Made by a program: the position numbers and the translations under genes
The notes under the pieces: generated by a model
Databases searched by the model: none
Told to the model about the DNA's origin: nothing
What the model saw: only the letters and a program-made list of their open reading frames with translations
In this document: piece after piece, positions 16,329-24,912 of the stretch
Layout of the letters: each line of letters begins with the position of its first letter
How positions within the stretch are numbered: position 1 is the stretch's first letter
Origin: Paraburkholderia sp. CNPSo 3274
Lineage (GTDB): Bacteria > Pseudomonadota > Gammaproteobacteria > Burkholderiales > Burkholderiaceae
Length of the DNA: 64,000 bases
Direction: 5' to 3'
Assembly: GCF_024206475.1 (NCBI RefSeq)
Contig: NZ_JAMBPR010000030.1
Coordinates: forward strand, 1-64,000

Positions 16329-17327
16329 ATGACTTCGATGCTTGCTCCCCTGCTTCTCACGCTGCGCGTCGCCGCGATCGATGCCCCGACTTCGCTCATC
16401 AAGTCGATCACGCTCGAAGCCCACGACGGCGCGCTGCTGCCCGGCTTCGAGCCGGGCGCGCACCTCCAGGTCGAGATTCCTTCCGCGACGGCGGGCGGCG
16501 CGCCGCAGTGGCGCTCGTATTCGCTGATCCATATAGACCCCGCCGTCGATCCGCGCAACGGCGTGCGTGCGTACCGGCTCGGCATTCGTCGCGAGGACGA
16601 AGGCCGCGGCGGCTCCCGCTGCATGCACGCGCTGGCGGTCGGCGAGACGCTCTGCGTGCGCGCGCCCGTCAACCACTTCCCGCTTGCCGCGCCGCCGCGC
16701 GTGCTGCTCGTGGCAGGCGGCATTGGCATTACGCCGATCATCTCGATGGCGAGCGCGCTGGCCGCGCAGCAGCGCGACTACGCGCTCCATTTCAGCGGCC
16801 GCACGCGCGAGGCGCTGCCCTTCGTGGATGAACTACGCGCGCTCGCGGGCAACAAGCTCACGCTGCACGCCGACGACGATCCCGCCACGCGCCTCTCGAT
16901 CGACGCGTTGCTCGACGGCGCGCAGGTGAACCAGCCGATCTATGTTTGCGGTCCGGCGGGCATGATCGACGCCGTGCTCGCGGCGGCGCGCAAGCGCGGC
17001 TGGCACGAGTGCGATCTGCACTACGAACTGTTCACCGAGGCCGCGCCTCAGGAAGGCGACACCGCCTTCGAAGTCGAACTCAAGTCGTCAGGCAAGCGGC
17101 TCACCGTGCCCGCCGACAAATCGCTGCTCGACATGCTCATCGAAAACGGCACGGACGTGATGTACGACTGCCGTTCGGGCTACTGCGGCCTGTGCACGAC
17201 CAACGTATGCAGCGGCGAGATCGAGCACCGCGACACCTACCTATCCGAAGCGGAGAAGGCGGGGGGCAAGGTCATGCAGGTCTGCGTGTCGCGCTGCAAG
17301 AGCGGGCACCTCGTGCTCGACCTTTAA
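16329..17327 (+). CDS. Rieske oxygenase reductase (FMN/NAD/[2Fe-2S], VanB-type)
   Basis: A 332-residue reductase. It has an N-terminal flavin domain (FEPGAHLQVEIP, WRSYSLIH), an NAD domain (VLLVAGGIGITPIISMA, YVCGPAGMIDAVL) and a C-terminal plant-type ferredoxin (MYDCRSGYCGLCTTNVCSG, then MQVCVSRCKSGHLVLDL) holding the CX4CX2C cluster motif and a late Cys. It passes electrons from NAD(P)H to the oxygenase encoded just upstream. It is the only oxygenase reductase gene in the window, so the two other Rieske oxygenases may depend on it. Confidence 0.93.
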   Translation: MTSMLAPLLLTLRVAAIDAPTSLIKSITLEAHDGALLPGFEPGAHLQVEIPSATAGGAPQWRSYSLIHIDPAVDPRNGVRAYRLGIRREDEGRGGSRCMHALAVGETLCVRAPVNHFPLAAPPRVLLVAGGIGITPIISMASALAAQQRDYALHFSGRTREALPFVDELRALAGNKLTLHADDDPATRLSIDALLDGAQVNQPIYVCGPAGMIDAVLAAARKRGWHECDLHYELFTEAAPQEGDTAFEVELKSSGKRLTVPADKSLLDMLIENGTDVMYDCRSGYCGLCTTNVCSGEIEHRDTYLSEAEKAGGKVMQVCVSRCKSGHLVLDL

Positions 17328-17358
17328 CACCTCTAATGAAATTGAAGCGGAATCCAGA

Positions 17359-18162
17359 ATGAGCGAAATGCTGGTTACCTACGAACTCGATGGCCCGGTC
17401 GCGCTGATCGGGCTGAACCGCCCCGACAAGCGCAACGCCATCAACGAAGACGTGATCGCGCAGTTGCGCGCCGCCGTGCTGCGCGCGGGCGAAGAGGCCG
17501 ACGTTGGCGTGCTGTTCGGGCACGGTGGCAACTTCAGCGCGGGCCTCGATCTGCGCGAAGCGCTCGCGCGCGCGAGCGGCCAGAGCGCGCCGCCGCGCAA
17601 GCGCCGGCGTCACTCGTGGCACGAAGTGTTCGACATCATCGCGCGGGGGCCCATTCCATTCGTCGCGGCCCTGCACGGCGCCGTGGTGGGCGGCGGCCTC
17701 GAACTCGCCACCGCCGCACACGTGCGCGTGGGCGACACGACCGCGTTCTTCGGCCTGCCCGAAGGCCAGCGCGGCATTTTCGTGGGCGGCGGGGGCACGG
17801 TGCGCATCCAGCGCGTGATCGGCTACACCGTCATGGCGGATCTGATGCTCACGGGCCGCCTGCTCTCGGCCGAAGAGGGCTTGCGCGAGCATATCGTCAC
17901 CTATGTCACGCCCGCGGGCGAAGCACTCGCCAAGGCGAAGGAACTCGCCGCGAAGATCGCGCAAAACGCACCGGACACGAACTGGCGCATCACCAACCTG
18001 CTGCCGCGCGTGAACGACCTCTCGCACGAAGATGGCCTCTTCCTCGAATACATGAGCTCGAACATGGCGCGCTCGCCCGAAACCGCAAAGCGCTTGCGGG
18101 AATTCGTGGACGGCAAGGCGAAGCCGCTCGAACGTCCTGACGCTCACAAGACCAACGCATGA
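17359..18162 (+). CDS. Enoyl-CoA hydratase/isomerase family protein
   Basis: A 267-residue crotonase-fold protein. It has GLNRPDKRNAINEDVIAQLR, an oxyanion segment GHGGNFSAGLDLREAL, and a second one, FVAALHGAVVGGGLELATAAHVRVGD. A basic insert QSAPPRKRRRHSWHE lies before the second segment. The first catalytic Glu position of hydratases appears absent; the second loop is FFGLPEGQRGIFVGGGG. Exact chemistry is open. It lies 31 bases after the reductase and 13 bases before the dehydrogenase ATG. Confidence 0.87.
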   Translation: MSEMLVTYELDGPVALIGLNRPDKRNAINEDVIAQLRAAVLRAGEEADVGVLFGHGGNFSAGLDLREALARASGQSAPPRKRRRHSWHEVFDIIARGPIPFVAALHGAVVGGGLELATAAHVRVGDTTAFFGLPEGQRGIFVGGGGTVRIQRVIGYTVMADLMLTGRLLSAEEGLREHIVTYVTPAGEALAKAKELAAKIAQNAPDTNWRITNLLPRVNDLSHEDGLFLEYMSSNMARSPETAKRLREFVDGKAKPLERPDAHKTNA

Positions 18163-18175
18163 GGTGCAAGAAACC

Positions 18176-19510
18176 ATGAATGCAGCGAACGAACTGGATC
18201 CGCAGGAGGCGACGGCGCGTGAAGCGGCGCTCGCGCATGTGAAGGCGGCCGAGAAAACGGCCGCGCAGATTCCCGTCGGCAATGCCACGCCGCGACCCAT
18301 CGCGCAAGCCGCCGTGATCGGCGCGGGCACCATGGGCGGCGGCATTGCCATGGCGCTGGCCGCCGCGGGCATTCCCGTCACGCTCATCGACGCGGCCGCG
18401 GATGGCCTCGCGCGCGGCCTCGCCCGCATCCGCGACAACTACGAGAGCAGCGTGAAGCGCGGCAAGCTCGAACCCGCCTTGCGCGACGAGCGCCTCGCGC
18501 GCATCACGGGCTCCCTTGCGATTGCCGACGTGAAAGACGCCGACATCGTGATCGAAGCGGTGTTCGAAGACCTCGCGCTCAAGCAAGGCATCTTCCGCGA
18601 GCTGGACGTCCACGCAAAACCGGGCGCGGTGCTCGCCACCAACACGTCGGGTCTCGACATCGACGAAATCGCCGCGGTGACGAGGCGCCCCGCCGATGTG
18701 GTCGGCGCGCACTTTTTCAGCCCCGCCCATGTCATGCGCCTGATCGAAGTCGTGCGCGCCGCGCAAACCGCCGACGACGTGATCGCCACGCTCATGGATC
18801 TCGGCCGCCGCATGGGCAAGGTATCGGTGCTCGCGCGCATTTATCCGGGCTTCATCGGCAATGCGCTCTTTCGCAATTACAACCGCGAAGCGCACTTTCT
18901 TGTCGAAGACGGCGCGCTGCCGCACGAGGTCGATGCGGCGCTCAAGGACTTCGGCTACGCGATGGGCATTTTCGCGGTGCACGACATGGCCGGCAACGAT
19001 GTGGGCTACCAGACGCGCAAGGCACAAATGGCGACGCGCCCCACCGACCGCCGCTGGAACGATCTCATCATGAAGCTCGTGGAGATGGGGCGCCTCGGCC
19101 AGAAGAGCGGCAAGGGCTGGTATCGCTACGAGCCGGGCAGCCGCGAGCCGCAGCGCGACGAGGAACTCGAGCGCTTCATCGTGGAAGAGTCGGCGCGCCT
19201 TGGCATCACGCGCCGTCCGATTTCCGCCGAAGAGATCGTCAAGCGCTGCGTGTACGGCATGATCAACGAAGGCGCGAAGCTGCTGGAACAGGGCATTGCC
19301 CTGCGCGCCAGCGACATCGACGTGGTGTACGTGACGGGCTACGGGTTTCCCGCGCATCGCGGCGGCCCCATGTACTACGCGGACCAGATCGGCATCGCGA
19401 ACGTCTACGAGGACGTCAAGCGACTTTACGAAGCGTATGGCTACTGGTGGAAGCCAGCGCCGCTGCTCGAAAAGCTCGCGGCCCGGAACGGCCGCTTCGC
19501 CGATCTTTGA
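18176..19510 (+). CDS. 3-Hydroxyacyl-CoA dehydrogenase
   Basis: A 444-residue NAD-dependent enzyme. A 40-residue N-terminal extension precedes the Rossmann motif AVIGAGTMGGGIAMALAAAG (from about residue 47). The catalytic domain has IEAVFEDLALKQ, TNTSGLDIDEIA and VGAHFFSPAHVMRLIEVV. Two C-terminal helical domains follow (LVEDGALPHEVDAALKDFGYAMG and YGFPAHRGGPMYYADQIG), as in the FadB-type C-terminal half without the crotonase half. ATG 18176 follows a GAGG site; an upstream GTG at 18164 is possible. It would oxidise the product of the neighbouring crotonases. It is last in the plus-strand operon. Confidence 0.92.
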   Translation: MNAANELDPQEATAREAALAHVKAAEKTAAQIPVGNATPRPIAQAAVIGAGTMGGGIAMALAAAGIPVTLIDAAADGLARGLARIRDNYESSVKRGKLEPALRDERLARITGSLAIADVKDADIVIEAVFEDLALKQGIFRELDVHAKPGAVLATNTSGLDIDEIAAVTRRPADVVGAHFFSPAHVMRLIEVVRAAQTADDVIATLMDLGRRMGKVSVLARIYPGFIGNALFRNYNREAHFLVEDGALPHEVDAALKDFGYAMGIFAVHDMAGNDVGYQTRKAQMATRPTDRRWNDLIMKLVEMGRLGQKSGKGWYRYEPGSREPQRDEELERFIVEESARLGITRRPISAEEIVKRCVYGMINEGAKLLEQGIALRASDIDVVYVTGYGFPAHRGGPMYYADQIGIANVYEDVKRLYEAYGYWWKPAPLLEKLAARNGRFADL

Positions 19511-19523
19511 TCGCTTTCCCTGG

Positions 19524-19547
19524 CGCGCCCGTTTGCAGGGCGCGTTT
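19524..19547 (+). terminator. Intrinsic terminator of the plus-strand operon
   Basis: CGCGCCC and GGGCGCG arms with a 7-base loop, followed by TTTCTGT, 14 bases after the dehydrogenase stop. Confidence 0.7.
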
Positions 19548-19585
19548 CTGTGCATGGAGCGAGGCGTAACACCCGCCTCGCTCAA

Positions 19586-20332
19586 TCATTCTTCGTCGTG
19601 CTCGCCGTTGACCGGACCCGTCTCCAGGGCGGTGGCCTCGCGCGAATGAACCATCGGCGCGTCGTTGAAAAACTCCCCGGGCAGTGTGGCGAGGAATTCG
19701 GAAAAGCCCGCGTCGCCGCCCGGCGAATGCTGGGCCATGACTTCCTCGGCGGTTGCCTCGTCGCCCGAGAGCAGCGCCTGCGCGAGGCGCTGGTGATCGG
19801 CGATCACCTTCTCGCGCCGGCTCGGCGCGAGAAAGAGCTTCGGACGGTAGCGCGAGATCAGGCGCCGGATCGCGCGGATCTGCTCGGCCAGGTAGTCGTT
19901 GTGGCATGCCTGGCAAATCACTTCGTGAAATTCCGCGTTGCTGCGTGCGAAACGGCGGGCGTCGCTCTGATTCAGCGCTTCCACGCCTTCGTCGATCGTG
20001 CGCTGCAGCTCCACGCGCTGCGCGTCGTTCATGCGGCGAGCGGCAAGGCGCGCCGAAACGGCTTCCAGCTCGTGCAGGAGTTCGAGCATGTCGCGCAGCT
20101 GCGGGACCGTCATCTTGGTCACAAACACGCCCTGACGCGGCACGATCTGCACGTACTGCTGCGCGGCGAGCTGCTGGAGCGCCTCGCGGATGGGCGTACG
20201 CGAGACGTTGAAACGCGCCGCGAGCGCGCGCTCGTCGAGCGCCGCGCCGGGCACGAGTTCGCCTCGCTCGATTTCCGATTCCAGGAGCGCCTTGATTTCG
20301 GCCGAACGGCTCAGTTTGGGTGGCTGACTCAT
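19586..20332 (-). CDS. GntR-family regulator, FCD subfamily (second)
   Basis: A 248-residue regulator. The winged helix contains SAEIKALLESEIERGELVPG, LAARFNVSRTPIREALQQLA and IVPRQGVFVTKM. The FCD domain contains RSNAEFHEVICQACHNDYLA and DHQRLAQALLSGDEATAEEVMAQH. It is clearly paralogous to the GntR at 12840: the recognition helix differs by one residue (V to I). It is convergent with the dehydrogenase operon and is the last gene before the MFS/extradiol cluster. A perfect operator-like palindrome lies 75 bases upstream of its ATG. Confidence 0.88.
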   Translation of the reverse strand: MSQPPKLSRSAEIKALLESEIERGELVPGAALDERALAARFNVSRTPIREALQQLAAQQYVQIVPRQGVFVTKMTVPQLRDMLELLHELEAVSARLAARRMNDAQRVELQRTIDEGVEALNQSDARRFARSNAEFHEVICQACHNDYLAEQIRAIRRLISRYRPKLFLAPSRREKVIADHQRLAQALLSGDEATAEEVMAQHSPGGDAGFSEFLATLPGEFFNDAPMVHSREATALETGPVNGEHDEE

Positions 20333-20406
20333 TGAATGGCTGACTGTTGGGTTCGAAGGGCCGCGCTGGCGGCTCTATGCGGCCAGCGGCGTTTAAAATC
20401 CATATC

Positions 20407-20421
20407 ATACCTTGCAGGTAT
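20407..20421. promoter_or_regulatory. Candidate GntR operator upstream of the second gntR
   Basis: ATACCT-TGC-AGGTAT, a perfect 6-base inverted repeat followed by another ACC. It is 75 bases upstream of the minus-strand gntR ATG. The ATACC..GGTAT form fits FCD-type GntR binding and suggests autoregulation. Confidence 0.5.
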
Positions 20422-20578
20422 ACCAAACGCCCAACTGTGTCCTACCCCAATGCGGCGCCTGCGCTAGAGGCGCTCATCGAGTCCCGCGCTTCGCACGCGG
20501 CAATTGGGGACAGGCGGCCAATGTCTTCGAACGCATCTGCGAGTCCGGTGTGGGCCAGCACAAGCGACGCAAGACGCC
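20422..20578. other. Gap between gntR operator and terminators; nothing recognised
   Basis: No plausible gene was seen here. Open frames exist on both strands but none carries a recognisable motif or ribosome site. Confidence 0.5.
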
Positions 20579-20602
20579 AAAAAGCCCGCTCCTGGCGGGC
20601 TT
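20579..20602 (-). terminator. Intrinsic terminator read on the minus strand
   Basis: AAGCCCGC and GCGGGCTT arms around a 5-base loop, followed on the minus strand by five T. It probably ends the transcript coming from the MFS gene at 20768. Confidence 0.7.
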
Positions 20603-20627
20603 CCTGTGTCGACATTCAATCAGCGAC

Positions 20628-20653
20628 CCTAAAAAAATGCGCCGGATTCCCGG
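20628..20653 (-). terminator. Terminator-like 26-base motif, copy 1
   Basis: Minus strand: a CCGG-GAAT-CCGG hairpin core, CGCA, seven T and AGG. It is nearly identical (2 mismatches in 26) to the segment after the porin gene at 31609-31634. It lies 115 bases after the MFS stop. Confidence 0.5.
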
Positions 20654-20767
20654 GTCCGTACGCGTGTGCACCCTCGCATCACACTGGCTCGATGGCCTGG
20701 GCAGAAGTGCATGCTCGCTCTGGCGCTGATGGAATGCACGCCAGTCCCAATTGCCCCCGATGGGGCA

Positions 20768-22162
20768 TTACTTGTTCCGAGACATGTGACGGGAGGCAAT
20801 GAAATAGTGCGCAGCCGACCATGCCAGCACGAGGCTCACAGCAAGCATCGCGTAGCGGACGCCATAAGCCGACGCACTGCGGCAAACCGCTCCGAGCGGC
20901 CCCTGCAGGATCTCGGCCGCACCATGTGCACCATGCGTATCGTGCGCTGCACACATCAAATGGTAGTTACCTTGCGCAAACAGGCGACCGGCAAAACGGT
21001 CGCTCAGAAAGCCAATCGCGGTCGGTCCCAGCCCCTGTCCAACCAGATTCATAAGGAGGAACACGAAAGCCGAGGCAGTGGCACGCATGCGCGGCTCGAC
21101 CACGCTATGTGCAATCGCGAACGTCGGTCCCGTCCACGTGCTGAGCGCGATCGTGGCCACGAAGAGCAGTGCGACGGCAGCCGGCCACGCGTTCATCGTG
21201 AACGCAGCAGCGATCAGTACAAAGCCGGTCGCCGTACCAAGGGCCGGCACCCAGGCATACCAGCGCCGGTCCGTCGCACCCGCCAAATCTGCCGATATGC
21301 CGCCGAGCAAATTACCGAGGATGCCGCCGATACCGATCACGAGGCCGAAAGCCAGACCGGCTTGGGCAAAGCTCATGCCAAAAACGCGCACCAGATAAAT
21401 CGGAATAAACATGTTAATGCCAAATTGCGCGAACCCGCCGATCACCGTGCCGAGCAGCATGTGTACGAAAGGCCGGCTATTCATCAGTACGGAAACCACC
21501 CGGCGCAACGGGGGCACCTGAGCCCCCGTTAGTTCGCCATCGTCCTCCGCCGCGCCACGCTTCGGTTCGCGCAGCGTGATCCAGGCCAGCAGGCCGAACA
21601 CCAACCCGGGCAGACCCACAACGACGAACACCGGCCGCCAGCCCATGTGCTCCACCATCCAGCCGCCGCCGAGCGCGCCGGCCAGCACCCCGAGTGGCGC
21701 GCCAAGGCCGAAGATCGCCATCGCAATGGCGCGACGACGCGGCCCGAACTGATCAGAAATCAGCGAGTGCGCCGTCGGCAAACTGCCCCCCTCGCCGATC
21801 CCCACGCCGAGGCGGTAGAGCAGCAACTGCCCATACGCGCCGGCCGTACCGCACAGCGCTGTCATAGCCGACCATATCGCAACGCAAACGGCAATCAAGG
21901 TGACACGATTGAAGCGATCGGCCAACCGCGCAATCGGCAGCCCGAGCACGGCATAGAAAAGCGAGAATGCCAGCCCCCCGAGCAGGCCAAGCTGCAGGTC
22001 AGTCAGACCCAGATCGATTTTCATCGCCTGCCCGACCACTGCGATGATGATCCGATCCACGAAATTCGATGCATAAATTAGCGTGAGAAGCAGCAGGAAC
22101 CAACCGCGATACAAATTGGCTCCTACTCCCGATCCGGTGCGACTTGCTGCTATCTCGTTCAT
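20768..22162 (-). CDS. MFS transporter, Spinster-like (copy 1 of 3)
   Basis: A 464-residue inner-membrane carrier with twelve predicted hydrophobic segments. Marks are GWFLLLLTLIYASNFVDRII in TM1, LARLADRFNRVTLI (loop 2-3), LLYRLGVGIGEGGSLPTAHS in TM4-5 and TLREPKRGA before the central loop. Aromatic-acid and spinster-like MFS carriers share this layout. A soluble stretch with HLMCAAHDTHGAHGAAEIL between the last two membrane segments is shared by all three copies here. It leads into the FAH/HpcH/VOC genes on the same strand with a 101-base gap. Probable role: uptake of the aromatic substrate. Confidence 0.9.
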   Translation of the reverse strand: MNEIAASRTGSGVGANLYRGWFLLLLTLIYASNFVDRIIIAVVGQAMKIDLGLTDLQLGLLGGLAFSLFYAVLGLPIARLADRFNRVTLIAVCVAIWSAMTALCGTAGAYGQLLLYRLGVGIGEGGSLPTAHSLISDQFGPRRRAIAMAIFGLGAPLGVLAGALGGGWMVEHMGWRPVFVVVGLPGLVFGLLAWITLREPKRGAAEDDGELTGAQVPPLRRVVSVLMNSRPFVHMLLGTVIGGFAQFGINMFIPIYLVRVFGMSFAQAGLAFGLVIGIGGILGNLLGGISADLAGATDRRWYAWVPALGTATGFVLIAAAFTMNAWPAAVALLFVATIALSTWTGPTFAIAHSVVEPRMRATASAFVFLLMNLVGQGLGPTAIGFLSDRFAGRLFAQGNYHLMCAAHDTHGAHGAAEILQGPLGAVCRSASAYGVRYAMLAVSLVLAWSAAHYFIASRHMSRNK

Positions 22163-22263
22163 TGCATCGTCTCCAATAATCTTCCGATTTATGTAGTTGT
22201 ACCAAGTTCTGCAAATTGGGTTTTCCGGCCGCTAGCACAGGAGAAAGGTGCTGTCCTACAGCA

Positions 22264-23226
22264 TCAGCACGTTCTCCTCGTCACCCGATTGCGCAACACA
22301 CCAAGTCCCTGCACTTCGAGTTCGACGACGTCGTCCTCCTGCAGAAATCGGCCGAACTCCAAACCGCAGCCATTGCCTACCGTGCCGCTGCCCAGGAATT
22401 CGCCAACATGCAATGTTTCCGATGCCGACACATGCGCGATCATTGCGTCAAAGCGGTGTTGCATCTCGCCGGAATATCCACGCCCCTGCTCTTCCCCATT
22501 GACACGCACCACCATCGTCAACGAATACGGATCCGTGAGTTCATCGGGCGTGACAATCCATGGCCCCATGGCATTGCCCGTATCGAAATCTTTTCCTTTT
22601 GCCGGCCCGAGCAGACCCGGCATCTCCAGGAACTGGGCATCGCGGGCGCTGAAGTCGTTGTAAATGCAGTAGCCGAAAATATGTCGAGACGCGCGACTGC
22701 GAGGGATGTCGCGACCCGCGGTGCCGATAAACACCCCGAATTCGAGTTCGTAATCTATCAGCCTCGAATAAGCAGGCCACTGAACGTCAGTATCCGTACC
22801 GATCACCGAGAAGCGATTGCCCTTGTAATACAAGGGCTGTTCGTACCATACCCTGGGCAGAGGGCCGGCTTTGGGGCCGCCGCCATTGCTGCTCAGACCG
22901 AGCCGGGATATCGCCTCCCCGCATTGCAGCAGATGTTTTTCAAAAACGGAGAAATCCCGCAATTGCGTGGGCACCGGTACGGGCGCCTGCAAACGAACCG
23001 CGGAAGCGGGATGAATCGCTTCGTCCACCGGGTGCTCGAGCATCCTGCGCGCGTGGTCGAGACCACGCTCACCCGCGTGCATCAGCGCCAGCATGTCGGC
23101 AAACCCGGCGTACGACGTGCCATGCAAGAGAGCATAGGCTTTGTCAAGATCAATGACGTGGCCGCCATCGAGGCTCACTACACCAATGCGGCGCCCCGCC
23201 TCGCCGTCGAAAGTCACCAGTTTCAT
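22264..23226 (-). CDS. Fumarylacetoacetate hydrolase (FAH) family protein
   Basis: A 320-residue FAH-fold enzyme. The C-terminal catalytic domain has the metal-binding acids in LIDYELEFGVFIG, then YCIYNDFSARDAQ, GPAKGKDFDTGNAMGPWIVT with the conserved Lys-Asp, and FLGSGTVGNGCGLE near the end. The N-terminal domain resembles fumarylpyruvate and 2-oxo-acid hydrolases. It would cleave a C-C bond of a ring-fission oxo-acid using Mg2+. Its ATG overlaps the HpcH stop by 4 bases, and the VOC dioxygenase is next upstream, an arrangement of dioxygenase, aldolase and hydrolase genes. Confidence 0.9.
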   Translation of the reverse strand: MKLVTFDGEAGRRIGVVSLDGGHVIDLDKAYALLHGTSYAGFADMLALMHAGERGLDHARRMLEHPVDEAIHPASAVRLQAPVPVPTQLRDFSVFEKHLLQCGEAISRLGLSSNGGGPKAGPLPRVWYEQPLYYKGNRFSVIGTDTDVQWPAYSRLIDYELEFGVFIGTAGRDIPRSRASRHIFGYCIYNDFSARDAQFLEMPGLLGPAKGKDFDTGNAMGPWIVTPDELTDPYSLTMVVRVNGEEQGRGYSGEMQHRFDAMIAHVSASETLHVGEFLGSGTVGNGCGLEFGRFLQEDDVVELEVQGLGVLRNRVTRRTC

Positions 23227-23996
23227 ACCGGAGCGCCTCCGTTGAGCTGCTGACCGAGCGCCGCGGCGGCTTTGCCGAACATCAACGCATCGTTGCTGAC
23301 CATCACGAACCTGAAGCCGCGTTCAGCCGCCTTGAGCGCAGTTGTGGCGTCCTGGGCCGCCGCGCCACAGGGCAGGTTGCGCGCCGCACATGCGGCCAGC
23401 AAACGGTCAACCAGCGACTGCAATTGCGGATCGCTGGCCGGCAGCCCCGTGGACAACTGAAGATCTCCCATCCCCAGGAAAACGGCATTGAGACCGGGCA
23501 CATCCAGCACGACTTCGACATCCTCGAGCACCTGCCGGTCTTCGAGTTGGGCACAGCGCAGCAGCTCCTCACCGCCGGTGCGCAAATACTCGCTCAGCGG
23601 CATCATGCCCCAGCGGCCTGCACGGGACGTAATGCCAAGGCCGCGCTGGCCTGCCGGATTGAATATCATGCGACTCATCGCAGTCCGAGCCTCCGCGGCA
23701 GTGCGCACCCGCGGAACCAATATGCCATCCGCACCGCTGTCGAGAAGCCGCTGATAATCATTGGAATCCTGGTCTGAAATGCGCACCAGGGCCGACATGC
23801 CTAGCCCCTGCGCGTGGGCCATCAGCCGATAGACGGATTCAAGACTCAGCGGGGCATGCTCGGTATCGATGGCGACAAAGTCGAAGCCGGCGGCCGCCAG
23901 CAGTTCCAGTGTCTCCAGGGTCGGCAACTTGACCCACGTGCCGAACAGACAGCGCCCGGCACGCTGCAAACGACGCACAAAACTTTCTCGATTCAT
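23223..23996 (-). CDS. HpcH/HpaI-type class II aldolase
   Basis: A 257-residue pyruvate-dependent aldolase starting MNRESFVRRLQRAGRCLFGT. Blocks are GFDFVAIDTEHAPLSLESVY, LVRISDQDSNDYQRLLDSGADGILVPRV, RAGRWGMMPLSEYL, and the metal ligands expected in CAQLEDRQVLE and FLGMGDLQLSTG. The family splits 4-hydroxy-2-oxo acids into pyruvate and an aldehyde. ATG 23996 overlaps the VOC stop by 4 bases and replaces an unsupported longer frame. Together with the FAH protein it would finish the ring-fission pathway. Confidence 0.9.
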   Translation of the reverse strand: MNRESFVRRLQRAGRCLFGTWVKLPTLETLELLAAAGFDFVAIDTEHAPLSLESVYRLMAHAQGLGMSALVRISDQDSNDYQRLLDSGADGILVPRVRTAAEARTAMSRMIFNPAGQRGLGITSRAGRWGMMPLSEYLRTGGEELLRCAQLEDRQVLEDVEVVLDVPGLNAVFLGMGDLQLSTGLPASDPQLQSLVDRLLAACAARNLPCGAAAQDATTALKAAERGFRFVMVSNDALMFGKAAAALGQQLNGGAPV

Positions 23997-24898
23997 GAGC
24001 GCTCCTTCGTCGGGGTGGGCTTGCGATGGCCCCAGGCCAGGCCATCGCGCTTGAACTTGTCGGTTTCCCAAGTCGATTCATTGATGAAGCGCGTGCCGCA
24101 GGCGAGTTCGAAATCGAAGCCCTCCGGCGTCGCAACGTAGATCGACACCACGCCATCCAGCGGATGCGAACCGAGATCCCGGTTGAGCGCAACGCCCGCA
24201 TTGAGCAGGCGGTCGCGCACAACACCGAGATGATCGAGTCCTGCGAGATCGGCCATCACATGCACCGTGCCAACGGGATGCCGCGGCATCTCCGCAAAGG
24301 CGAAACTGTGATGACGCGGATTGCATCGGAGAAAATACACGCGCGAGTGCCCGTCCATCCAGGCGGCGTCGCTCAGCCGAAGCCCCATGTCACCCAGGTA
24401 AAACTTCAGTGTGTCCGATGCGTCGGACACGTTCATGGTCACATGACCATTGCCGCAGGGCCCAGATTCAAAACACGTGCCCACCGGCGAACGGAACCGC
24501 TTGCGCAACGCAGAACTGGGCCCCCAATAAACTTCGTTGCGCACGCCGTCGGGATCGCGTACGGCGAACATATCTTCGACCTTGCGTGCGTCCTTCTCGT
24601 CGCGAGACACCTCTATCAGGGGTGTGTTATGAGCTACGAGACGCTTTCTGACCGCCTCCATGTCAGATGCCGTAGCCACCTCCCACCCAATGACCTGGAC
24701 CCCGGGCTCGCCCGTTGCGACCAGCGCGAATCGATACTCGCGCTCCGCATCCGTGCGTAGTTGCAACTCGCCGGGGGTGGCATCGACAACCGTGTCGAAA
24801 CCGACCAGGTTGGCGAAGCGCTGCCACCAATCGAGGTCGTGTACACCGAGCCGGACATAACCGAGTTGGAGAATTTCGTTATCGCGTTGGATTTCCAT
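23993..24898 (-). CDS. Type I extradiol dioxygenase (VOC superfamily)
   Basis: A 301-residue two-domain vicinal-oxygen-chelate enzyme like 2,3-dihydroxybiphenyl 1,2-dioxygenase and catechol 2,3-dioxygenase. The Fe(II) ligands expected by family are seen as His152 (GNGHVTMNV), His223 (AGLDHLGVV) and Glu264 (EGFDFELACG). The N-terminal domain begins LQLGYVRLGVHDLDWWQRFA. It would cleave a catechol next to the diol. The start at ATG 24898 (MEIQRDNEIL) is at the family N-terminus. It is head of a three-gene 4-base-overlap chain, so its expression is coupled with aldolase and hydrolase. Confidence 0.92.
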   Translation of the reverse strand: MEIQRDNEILQLGYVRLGVHDLDWWQRFANLVGFDTVVDATPGELQLRTDAEREYRFALVATGEPGVQVIGWEVATASDMEAVRKRLVAHNTPLIEVSRDEKDARKVEDMFAVRDPDGVRNEVYWGPSSALRKRFRSPVGTCFESGPCGNGHVTMNVSDASDTLKFYLGDMGLRLSDAAWMDGHSRVYFLRCNPRHHSFAFAEMPRHPVGTVHVMADLAGLDHLGVVRDRLLNAGVALNRDLGSHPLDGVVSIYVATPEGFDFELACGTRFINESTWETDKFKRDGLAWGHRKPTPTKERS

Positions 24899-24912
24899 TA
24901 CCTGTCGCCTGT

